Source: Halichondria panicea (lineage: Eukaryota > Porifera > Demospongiae > Suberitida > Halichondriidae). From it: DNA of 64,000 nt. The position numbers and the translations under genes were made by a program. This document shows, piece by piece, positions 26,053 through 37,200 of the stretch (position 1 is the stretch's first letter; the number at the start of each line of letters is the position of its first letter). The DNA lies in contig NC_087383.1 of NCBI RefSeq assembly GCF_963675165.1, forward strand, positions 5,434,839-5,498,838. The letters run 5' to 3'. The notes under the pieces are model-generated. The model saw only the letters and a list, made by a program, of their open reading frames with translations. It was not told the DNA's origin and ran no database searches.

Positions 26053-26438
26053 TTATTGCACTATTAATCAACTACAAATTATAGGTTTTCAAGTAAATGT
26101 CGGTCACTAGAATACCTGCATGAGGCCACACCAAATTAATCTTATGTTTCACGGATTTTCCAGGTCATACCGGACCAAGAACTGGATGTGACAGACTTGA
26201 ACTTGTCTATAGGCTAAGAAATAGTGTAGAATTTCATGTGTTCTTTTGCATTTTTAGTCATGCATTATTCTTTTGAGAATATTCTAAGAATGATTTCATA
26301 GAACCATGCAATGCAATGCATGCAGGCAACAAAGTTAAACGAAGAAATTTTTACTCACAAAAATCGTTGTGTTCAAGTTGAACAAACCCACGAAAATTAC
26401 TCGCTACAGTCATGTATAAATACTTTAGTCCGACAGAC

Positions 26439-27445
26439 TAAAAATTACATCACCAAGAATATGGGAAACGATGTCATCTCTTCTGTGAGGCTGAGGTGAA
26501 TATTACCATGCATGCATGCAGTACTTTGTAATAATTATTGCACCTTGTATACCGTATACGTATAGAAGGTAATTTCTTATGGGGTAAAAATTCGTTCAAC
26601 TCGAAAACGGTGATTTTCATGAGTAAAATTCGTTTGACTTTATTGCATGCATACGTTCCGGTAAGCCACGCCTACGTTTTCGTGGAGGTTAGCTTGCCCA
26701 CGAAAATAATGAAAATTTTACTCCACAAAAATTACACGCTATATGGTACATAATTATCATAATTAAAATGTAATACTTACTATATAGCTAGTAACTTTTA
26801 ATTTTCATGCATGTATGTTAATTATACTGTAATGAGCATGCGCATGCAAGCAATAGTTGTATAGAACTTGTACAGTGTCAGTGATGGCAAATGACTAACT
26901 ACACATTCCAAACTTGATTGTGATTCCCCTCCAGAAAACCTGATATTGTTCTGTACGAGCACGCTGGTTACAAGGGTCAAACTCTTCCCCTCACTGAAGC
27001 TACCCCCAACTTTATTCCTCTCGGCTTTAACGACAAAGCCTCCTCCATTGAAGTCACGAGTGGCAAGTGGACTGTCTATCAGGATGTCAACTACAAAGGG
27101 AAAAGCCTCATTCTGGGAGTGGGAAAGTACGACATCGATTACATTACCAAGAACCTGGGAAACGATGTCATTTCTTCTGCTAGGCCTGCCGAAATATCCC
27201 TGTTTGAGCATGCCAATTACGATGGAAAACGCATGCAATTGTCCAAAGATACTCCAACCTTGGTTCCGCTAGGTTTTAATGATATTGTCTCCTCTATTGA
27301 GGTAATCTTTGGTGATTGGACCGTGTATGAGCACGTTGACTATAAAGGAAAGAGCCTGGATCTGAAAGTTGGAAAGTATGACATTGACTACATCAAGACA
27401 AATCTAGGAAACGATGTCATCTCCTCGGTGAGATTGACACCATGA
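26439..27445 (+). CDS. Beta/gamma-crystallin, calcium-binding type (5' end uncertain)
   Basis: The main exon, 26935-27445, encodes two crystallin domains, that is four Greek-key motifs. The key starts are VLYEHAGYKG, WTVYQDVNYKG, SLFEHANYDG and WTVYEHVDYKG. Each motif carries the (N/D)(N/D)XX(S/T)S calcium-binding signature: NDKASS, NDVISS, NDIVSS, NDVISS. A short upstream exon ending at 26495 codes for the end of another domain (ITKNMGNDVISSVRLR) and joins the main exon in phase 2 through a 439-bp intron with normal GT and AG ends. The protein therefore had at least part of a third domain. Further upstream the similarity ends in transposon-like sequence, so I see no start codon. Related proteins are known from the sponge Geodia. 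Either exons lie elsewhere or the 5' part is broken. Confidence 0.8.
26550..26748. mobile_element. MITE, family A, in the crystallin intron
   Basis: Starts taccgtatacgtatagaagg and ends ttacacgctatatggta. It lies inside the 26496-26934 intron, and similar sequence also abuts the upstream exon. Confidence 0.7.
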
Positions 27446-28281
27446 AAAGCTTGAAAAAAACACTTGTATACTGTACACGTAGCTAAATTTACAACAAATG
27501 TCAGTCCCATGGTAAGGGGTAAAAATATAATGAATGATTGATCTGTGAAGTGTCTTCCATATTGTTTCTGTAAAAATGAAAGCACGGGGGTGCTGATGCC
27601 TCGGTCAAAGCTAAGTACTAACACACATGATAATTATCACTGCATGCAGGGGAAACTCAGATATAAGAGTGGGAAATGCATGATCAACATGATTGTCCCT
27701 AAAAATGATGCCAAAAATCCACGACTATAATGGCTGCTGCACCAGTGCCAGTAGCTGGATCCTTGCAGCTCTTTTCTCACTCTTGCAGCTACCAATAGCT
27801 AGCGTTCTAGTACTATAATTAAACATGAAACATAAAAATTATATATTGACCTATATCTATAGCTATAGATCGCATGCAGTAGAATGGAAGCCTAGGGTTA
27901 CGTAGCTTAACACGTACTATAAAAAGGATGTGAACAAATGGTTTTTTGGAATTGATTTGATGGTGAAAAGAGCTATGGTTACCACACTTTAGAGAATTTT
28001 TTTATCTAGAGCTGAAAGTGGCCATGCAGGTCAGCAACTACTCAACAACATGGCTGCTGTCAACTAGGCCATGGAGAAAAGTTAGCGCTTATTTAGTGCA
28101 CGTGATCTCATACACTACAGCATACATGTATGTAGGAGGCATCAGTTGAAATTACTTTCACTCTGAGAAACTCGTGTACCAGTCCTAACAGTCAAGTAAT
28201 TATTTACGACACTCATTAGACCGAAAATACTATGATAATATTATTATAGTGACTTTAATTGACAAATTTCTTTCAAAATTA
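27446..28281. other. Intergenic interval with repeat fragment
   Basis: No gene recognised. At about 27770-27815 lies a fragment of the dispersed repeat marked by cactcttgcagctaccaat, also found near 6.3, 41.95 and 44.95 kb. Confidence 0.5.
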
Positions 28282-31200
28282 TCAACTACTAACAGTTCTA
28301 CTCCGTGACTCAAAGGTTGTCTTTAGTTCTCTGCTTCTATCAACAGTCACTGAGCTGTGAAATTCTGGTTTCCGACCATTAACGTAAATATTGTCCAACA
28401 GTCTGGACAGGGGTACCTGTAAGTCGTCAGTGGAGACAATGGTGGTACTGATTGAGCCGTCTTCATTTATTAATCGATATGCATCAAGGGGGATTAAGGA
28501 ATCATCAGCTGAAAATTTCTTGGTCTTTATGCAGCAAGATCTGCAGCAAATGTAGAATTATGATTGCTTAGACACAATATTTGATTTATAAGAGACTTCT
28601 TCTATTAGTATAAGCAGCTCCAAAGCTCCCCACCAAGCAAGCATTCTCCCCGTACAAACCCTATAAATAATTATAATGCCACACAGGTCTCAGACACTGG
28701 TGGTCCAACATAATTATTAAGAACCAATAGACAATAGACTGATCTGTTTATTGATAAACAGCAATTTAATTTTGTAACATGTGCATGGTGGTATGCTGTG
28801 GGTTTGTGAAAGAACACCGGCCTAATAACTGAGCCTTTATTAACAATTCTACCGTATTACATGTACTAGAATGTTGTTTTTCGAGGGAAAAACCTTACGA
28901 ATCAACAGAAAACTGAACATTTTGCGATCTAACTTCTGCGTTCTAACAAGGATTTTATTTTTACAAAGCACTCAAAATGTTTGATGCTCGCAAAATCTTA
29001 TAATAATACGGTATCGCCTGATTGTTGTATACGTACATACCTCAATACAAAAATGGCTGATGCCATTGATGCGAAAATAAAGACAGCCAGAGGAAAGTAG
29101 TATCCAGGTAATAGGAAAATGTTGCTAGCAATGATTGTATGAACAGCACTATCAATACAGTCATCAGCAGTGTAGTCTTTCAATACAATGTATGTTTGAG
29201 GTATGTCACTGTCGTAGACGTCAATGCTTCTTGCCAGGAGTAGCACCATCATGTTGGTGGCCAGCAGAGCTTCAATGATGTTTGCTGAGCGCGACTTGTA
29301 CGGCTGAATAAATGAGTACAATCCAAAGATGAGGGAAAAGCTGAAGATGACCCAGTACTGCAAAGAAAGACAGAAGTGTATTCCAATTACTAGCATGGGA
29401 GTGCAATATGAGATTAATAAGACGTGTAGCAAGGAATGGCAAGGCTTCTAATTGCACGAGGCGTAGCTGAGTGCTATTAACCTTGCCAAAGCTTACTGGA
29501 AACAATGATTTGATTCTGAAAGGCATGTTTGGCAGGCCGGCTGTTGTTCAGTAAAAGGTGGACTGGACTGATGACTAGTACTAAGTAAAGGAGATAATTA
29601 CTTGGCTGAGATTGAAACACCTACTTCCACAATACACAGTACTTTACACAGTACCATACAAAATGCAAAATGTTAATGTGGAAAGCTGTGAATTCTTAAG
29701 CAATGTAACCATCATAACCATGACAGAGAACCCAATTAGGCAAGCTAAAGAAAGAAGATATGGGATACATCTGCAAGCTATATAATTGTAGTTTTCTGCG
29801 TCGCATCACCTCTTTTCCAGGCAGTGCCACTGTAAGCACAATGAGGAGACCTCTTCTGAGCAGCTCCACAGCTCCCCACCATGCATACTTGCTCTTGTAG
29901 GCCTCACTCGAGGGAGACACCGCGTTGTACAACAAGTAGGTGTACCTCTGAGAATCATGATACATGTAACTATGCATGCAGTCATGCATCTTTGGTAATT
30001 TTTAAGAACATGGTCAACAACACCGACTACTAAAGATTTAGAACTCGCTAACGGTATCCACACGAATACAAAATCAGCACATCTATAATTATGCACACAA
30101 TGAATTCACTCACTTTTGAGCATTGAGTTGTGTACAAGATGGCCACTGGCAGTAGCACCAAGAAGAGGAGCAGCATGGCTAGAGATAAAAGGGCCAGCGG
30201 TACGTGTCCATTAGTGAAGCACTTTATGTTCCCATTCACGTACCAACGCTGCAGTGAAACGTATGTACTCACAAATCATTCTTAGATTCTGGAAAAGGAT
30301 TATTTATTGTGAACATCATGCACACAAGCATTTGGAGCAAATTTGCGTTTGAAATACTTGTGTCAAAGTATGTACATGTATGAAATTGTTAGTCTTGGGT
30401 GCTCATGGACACGTACTACATGTAGCAAAGGTAACTAGTAGCCTCGATCATTTGCACTGAATTACGTACTTCAAATACCTTCCGACTGAAGTGTATTTTT
30501 GGGTTCTTAAAATTCTGTAAACAGACAATTAAAGTGTGATCCCCGCTCAAAGTTAGGTATATAATATAATAATTATACTGAAACAACCACGTACCTGACT
30601 CACAGCAGCTCCATTGTGTCCAGGAAGATAGGGACAGTTAAGTACTGACATACTTGTGTGTATAGTGTGAGTGGACATGAGGAGGGCCACCAGCCACAAA
30701 CCAGGCCATGGGGCAACCGTCTTCTTATGGGAACAGTGTCTGCATGTGTGCATGAGGGTGGATCAATCAAATGACCAGCTAGGGAAATTCCGAAAAAGGA
30801 TGACGCAATACACGTCGCATTCGTATATAGAGTATAATATAGAGTATAGAGGGTAATTTTCATCGAGAGGTTGTTCTTATATTGAAACATGCATCTTCTT
30901 CTTAATTGACAAACAGAAGTTTCACCTGACAATGGCCACGAGGCAAGCTGCAAGAATCAACACAATAGGTGGGATGAATCGAATGAAGTACACCAGCAGT
31001 GCTGAGAATTGAGGCCCAAGACAAAAGTCATATATAAAGTAGAAGCTCAGACCACTGCTCACATAGTAGACCTACATGCAGATATAAGGAACATTATTTT
31101 ATAAAACTATGTGATGACCGGAGTAGCAGATAATAATTATGACCTAATCAGCAATCGTACAAATCTTATAAATAATCATAATTTATATGTTCAAAACTAT

Positions 31201-34200
31201 GGGGTCAACAAAACACCATGTGTCAAAACTGCATGTTACTGAAAATCCACTTCACTGTACCAATCTAAATGAGTACACACTTTGGTTAAATTATTGTCCA
31301 CATTAATTAATTAATTTCACGCTGCAGCCTAATTCAATTATGAGAGATTGCGCCACATGGTATATCGATGAAAGTGCAGTTGTGGTCGGTGCTATTACAT
31401 GACATTGTCATCTACACACTCACAGTCAAGCACCAGCAGCACAGCAGATCGAGTGAGGCACAATACTGGCAATCTGTCATTGCGCACCCACGATTAAATT
31501 ATTGAATACGGCTGCAGTAGCACGCAGTGCGGAGACATTAATTAGGACAATCATTTAGTAATTATAGTGAGGCCGACCAGTTTTAGCAATGGAAAATAAC
31601 CTCCTAGAACAGACAGCCACACCCAGAAAATTATTGCTGAGACAGCATTATTTTGAAAACCTAGCCATGTATTTTGACACAAACGGCACCCCATAAAAAA
31701 ACTGTACATACACTTACGTAAGGATGCACTACTTCAAATGTTACGGGAAAATGGAAGGTTAGGAATGGAAGAACCTGCATGAAGAGGGAAGACACATCGT
31801 AGTTTAGATGGCAAGCAAATTAATGTTAATTAGTGGTAGTCCAAGACTCATTATTTACTAACTTTCCCTCATTTTAAGTTTCTGAATGTCAAGAATTTAT
31901 TTCTCACCATGCATGCAAATTCAACACTATAAATATGCTTATACCTGCAAGTAGAACAGAGTTGGGTAAAGCCAGTCATGGATGGACCATTTGAAGAACA
32001 GGAGAAATCCTCCGATTACGAGGACATCTAGAATCACTGTATGTATTATACAGAAGGCACCAGCAGTATTGAGTGATTGTGTCTCCGTAAAGGGGGGAAT
32101 CGGGGCACACATAATTACTATCTTCTTTCTGCACGTACGTTCTATTTTATGGCCCAAAAATATGTAGAGCTTGAGATAAGAGTAAGAGTGTTCTAAACTG
32201 CTGTAGTAATTGTGGAACTCTTACATGTGGAACTGTATGTGGAACTCTTATCTTGGTACGTAGCATTGAATATAATTATAGCATTGATTTGTTATTGTTG
32301 TGCGTGCATGCACGGTAACTTACACAGTGCAATAATGTAAAGCAGACTGACTGTTCCACAGGTTTTACAGTTGCTGAGTAGAGCACTGAAACCAGCACTC
32401 TCGTCACTACAATCACCACACAATACACCTGCATATACAAAACACATTTTCGAGATTAAATGATAGAACATAATTATTGAGTGGCAAAAGAAAATAATTC
32501 AAAATGAAATGATGCATTAAATATAATTATGTATGCATGAGCACCAAAAAAACTGTGTAAGTTACTATTAGTTGCAGTTTTTGGGTAATAACAATCTAGT
32601 TAGTGAGCCGATAAATCTAGATGGACAAAAGTACAATGTACCTTGCCTTCCACAAATGCACTGTTCGTCTGGCGACTTGGGATTGAACAGAAATGAGCAT
32701 GTCAACTCTAGGCTGATGTTGGTTACCCTCAGGCACTGACAGAAATGCTGGGGACAAACGTAAGTCACCAGCCTGTCTCCTGTTTCACCTTCCTTAATAC
32801 CACCCACTCCCCATCTCCCATTCTGCAGGGGGAGAGTAGTTGGACAACAAATATAGAATTTACTAAGTGCATTGTAAGCCTTTGCATCTTCAATACCGGC
32901 CAAAGCCACACCCATGCACATGTCTATATAGGAGTGGTTCCACCGTACAAAATAATATGTTACAGTGAGCGACAGAATTGTACGTGTCATTCCGCCATAT
33001 CATTAATTATAGTACTTAACTCACAGATAATTGCAGAGTTTCCTGGTGGCAGTTCATAATGTGATCATTTTCCTGATCATTGCATGTACACACACTGCTC
33101 TGACCTCCACTACTACCACTCGGCTTCAACGCGTGCCCCACTGGACAGGGAAGTGGGCGGAGGGTGATGTTTACCACTAGGGGGGTCTAGTGTGAGTGCG
33201 TGTGCGTGTGTGATGATGAGGGTTTTCATGACACTTTAAATATGTAGATGAAGTTTAGAATGCGATATTTTAAGGTTTCCCCCTCAAAACAGTAACAGTA
33301 GTTAATTAGAAGAAAACAACAATCATGTTTGAACTTACGTACAGTGGGAAATTTTCGAGGGTGTAAATTTCGCTATTTGGCTGGAGAGCCCTCAGAAGAA
33401 AGTTAAGTTTTGTGGGTTCTAACATTCGCAGTTCAATGCCAGAAAACCACACCCACCAAGAGCTAGCTTTGTATGTGAAATACCGGTGCGTGGTAGTTTA
33501 TCCCAGTTTTAATTTTCGTGTTATAGCTGCTCTGCCCTCGAAAAACACGACACCTCACGAAAATATCCCGCTATATATACGGTGTTACGGTGTTCACATT
33601 CGAAGCGTGATCTACCGCATAGCGTTTTCGTCGCATTGCAACCGTTGAGCACAGCTGGAACAGACAGACACACACACACACACACAGTCAGCTCTACCGT
33701 ATCCCTCGTGCGGGGAGGTGTAATAAATTGACAAGAGCCCCCCTGGTTTTTAGAAAGGTGGGGCACTTAGTCATGCACAGCTTACATTAGTGACAATGGA
33801 AGTGACTTGTATTATCTTGGAGTCTGGTAGCATAGCGGTATTATTTGCCACAGAGAACTGTGTTACAATGCTGGGGGTGCCAACTGTATCAGGACTGGCC
33901 GCTGAGGGGCTGAAGTCGATCTCACCAGTAGTCTGTAGGGAATTACACACAGTGCAATTCAGTTCAGTAGCATATTCAATCCTGTTTACGTAGGTAATGC
34001 AACAATCGATTATATAGACTTACAGTGAGCAACCAAAGTAAGTATAGTCGGTTCCGTTTTTGTATATAGTACGCTTTGCGTGTTTCACACCAGCCAACAA
34101 CTATGGTGTCTTAGATGGTCACCCGCTATACCCACGCTAACACATCATTAAATTGCAAACACTCCCACCGCGTTAAGTACAGTATATCCATGCACATGCA

Positions 34201-37200
34201 GTCACTCACGTCGGTGAGCCGTACTGAGACTATGATGGGCAGTCCGTACTCATCGGTCCCTGTCATACTCACTGCAATCTCCTGACCGGGATATGCCGTC
34301 ACCTGGTATACAAGGGGGCAGGGTGGTTGTACATTGTTTTTATAGGCTTGAGGCGATATACATGTAGCTAGGAAGTGCTCCTACATGTACTGTGCAACCG
34401 AAGCCCCTTGGGGTAATTAAGTGCATGTGCACGGCAAAATAATATTGTACGTGGAACCCACGTATGGATGACTACGTGCATTGGCGTATACGTACATGAC
34501 ACACATGCCTACACTAACAAAACTCATAAAATTATGAGTTTTGTTAGTGTAGGCATGTGTGTCATGTACTCCTCACATTGGGTGTGTCTGCCCTGAGGCT
34601 CTCGGCTTGTGTCTGCACGTACCACAGTGGGTTGTTCTCATCACTTGAGTGGGCACGGTTCACACTGTCATTACTAGGGGGGAGGGGGGTTTACAATGAT
34701 CGTTACTGCTTAAAATTATAAGAGAAGAGTACGGTTCCTACTAAAAACACATTAATTTCTGGCACATTAAATTAGTGCATTTTTAGTGGGACCCATGCAT
34801 ACTCTATTATTGCATGGGGGGATGAAACGCTTGCAAGAATGTATTCAATACACATGCATAAATTCCTTATAGAGCATGGGCCAATAATACCATAATTATT
34901 GTCTAGCGCATACGTACAATATACAACTGTAAGTCTATAGTGCATGCATGCAATTGCTAGATCGATCTACACTTTCTACACTTTAGCTTACGAGAAGCTG
35001 ACAAAATCCCATTGAAAGACTTCCTTCCTATCAAAGAATTGTGGCCCAAATCCAATCCAAGAGCAAAGGTCAATGTTGTTATGGAACACAGCTGATGCTA
35101 CAAGGGCTTGGTTACCAGAAAATGAGATCTTCACCTAAGGTAAAGACAATTACAAATTAGGGATCTTCAAGAATTTCCAAGCAGGATCAAATGTACATAG
35201 GAATGTAAACATGCATATAGAAAGAGCGAAGTGACCCTTTTCAACATTACAGTAGAACCTCGCTAATCCGGACAAAAATTAATGGCAAAATCAAAAAGAA
35301 GAGGCTGTCAGTAGAATAGACTACTTCACATGCGCACTCTAACTTGCTTTGCTTAATCAGCAATAATGTGTTAAACACCTCGATCGCTCAATACAATGGC
35401 CACAGCAAAGAAAACAAGGAGAGCTCACAAGACTCATCACTCTATTGGAGAGACAGTTGAGATAAAGACTATTCTGGCTAGCTGCTTCCCTTCTGGCCAC
35501 AGTAAGTACATTCATAATACATGTACACAAGTGTCTTTGTTAATGATATTCACAATCACTATGGCATCCGTTAATCCGGAAATGTCATGCATTCGGATGG
35601 GGTCTGGTCACTCTATTCGGATTAGCGAGGTTCTACTGTAGTCAATGTACATTGAGAGTTCTGTTGTTGCGTTGTGGGGTAAAGACAAGATGACAAGTAA
35701 ACAACATAATGGAAAGCAGTAATTTAAATTCCATGGACCATGGATCATGTGCTCCAGTGTACAAATTAATGCATCAATCCTTAATTTAGATGAACAGCTT
35801 AGATTGGAAGTACCGGTGAGAATAAACTTACATTCTCCCAATCGTGAGGTCTTGCTGTCTCATTCTCGTAACGTAGCACACAGAGTGGGTTGTACAGTAT
35901 CCTAGAGAAGGCAGTCACAAATCCGAGAATATCCTGTACCACTATTGATGCTCCAATACTGCAATAAATTATAGTACAGCCTTCACCAAAGACAAAAATG
36001 CTGTGTATATACATACATGTATATATAAAAAGCAATCAGCTGACTATGCATTGTTACTGTTAACTGAGTGTATGTAAGATTATTATAGAGTAACAGTTAA
36101 TAGCTTTTATTTTAGTAGAAACATTAATCCTCAAATCTAGCTACCAACTCACATGCCAGAATTATTTGTGAATGCCACATCGGCTCCTGAGAACAACTGT
36201 AACTGTCCAAATGAGGTGATGTAGAGTGATCCAGATTCTAGACCACTGCCGAAATTTGAGGTGAACTGCAAACTTCCATGTATTTCAACACGTGTCCCAC
36301 TAATCTACAGACAAAAGTGAGAAAGAGTCTACATATAATTATATTGAAAACATGCGTACAACCCGAATTCGAAACAGTCTCTCTAAGAGCTAATAATAAC
36401 TAACAACTCTGCATACAGGTGTTCTTGAGTGAGTGATGCTGCTCATTATAATGACCGATAACGCTTTATGTTTGAGGAGCCAATATTTCGCGGATTGCTC
36501 AAACTAAACATTTCGAGGGATTATGGAGGATAGAGGTTCAATATCATATCACCGAAAGTAAACAATTTTTGAGGAACTAACATTTCGACTTTCTAGGTCA
36601 ATTAATCCGCAAAATCTTAGCTCCTCAAATAAAGTGCTATACGGTATGTAATTTGTTCTTGACATTCAATTATTCTCACAATTAAAACACGTCCAGAGTT
36701 GTTTCTGAATGTGTTAGTTCCATAGAATGCCAGAGGAAGATAAGCCGTGCTCAGTACACCAGCCCTACCTCCAAAGTTATCGAGGAAAGTGCTGCATGCA
36801 GTATATACATTATAATTATACAGAGGGAGAGAGAATAATTATAAATCAAATTGGGTGGGTTTTGACCAATCAAAAATTACACTATAATTATGCAGAGAAA
36901 AAGGCCTAGTGACTATTGTACAGAAATTGATCTATAATATAGTATGGAAGTGTAACCCCTTGTAACGGCCGCCCCTGAAGAAAGACCAACTGCGATATAA
37001 GGCTATGCATGCAGTCACCCATCCAAATTAATGAACAGTTTGTGCACAAAACAACCCCTCAACAAAGACCATGCAGCTCTGTATAACTTGTTCTCCAAAT
37101 AATATGTCTGGCATAAAGAGATTCCACCGTACGGCGTATAGAATTAAGAATTAAGTGCAGATAATGAAGACGGTGATTGCTAGATGGTAGTACGTACTTT

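Larger units (their letters stand above)
22257..26310. other. Gene-poor interval between TADA3 and the crystallin gene
   Basis: About 4 kb without a gene I can support. It holds a CAGGGTGTCAT-type MITE, a tandem duplication near 24.3 kb, an end fragment of a GT-anchored repeat near 23.97 kb and a TTA-flanked inverted-repeat element at 25.8-26.05 kb. Reading frames near 23.1 kb and 25.2 kb are short, lack splice context and resemble nothing known to me. Confidence 0.6.

Noticed and set aside
30600-30953. A 117-codon minus-strand frame
   Set aside because: It reads a different frame across a beta-helix gene exon; the phase-matched frame with membrane segments is preferred.
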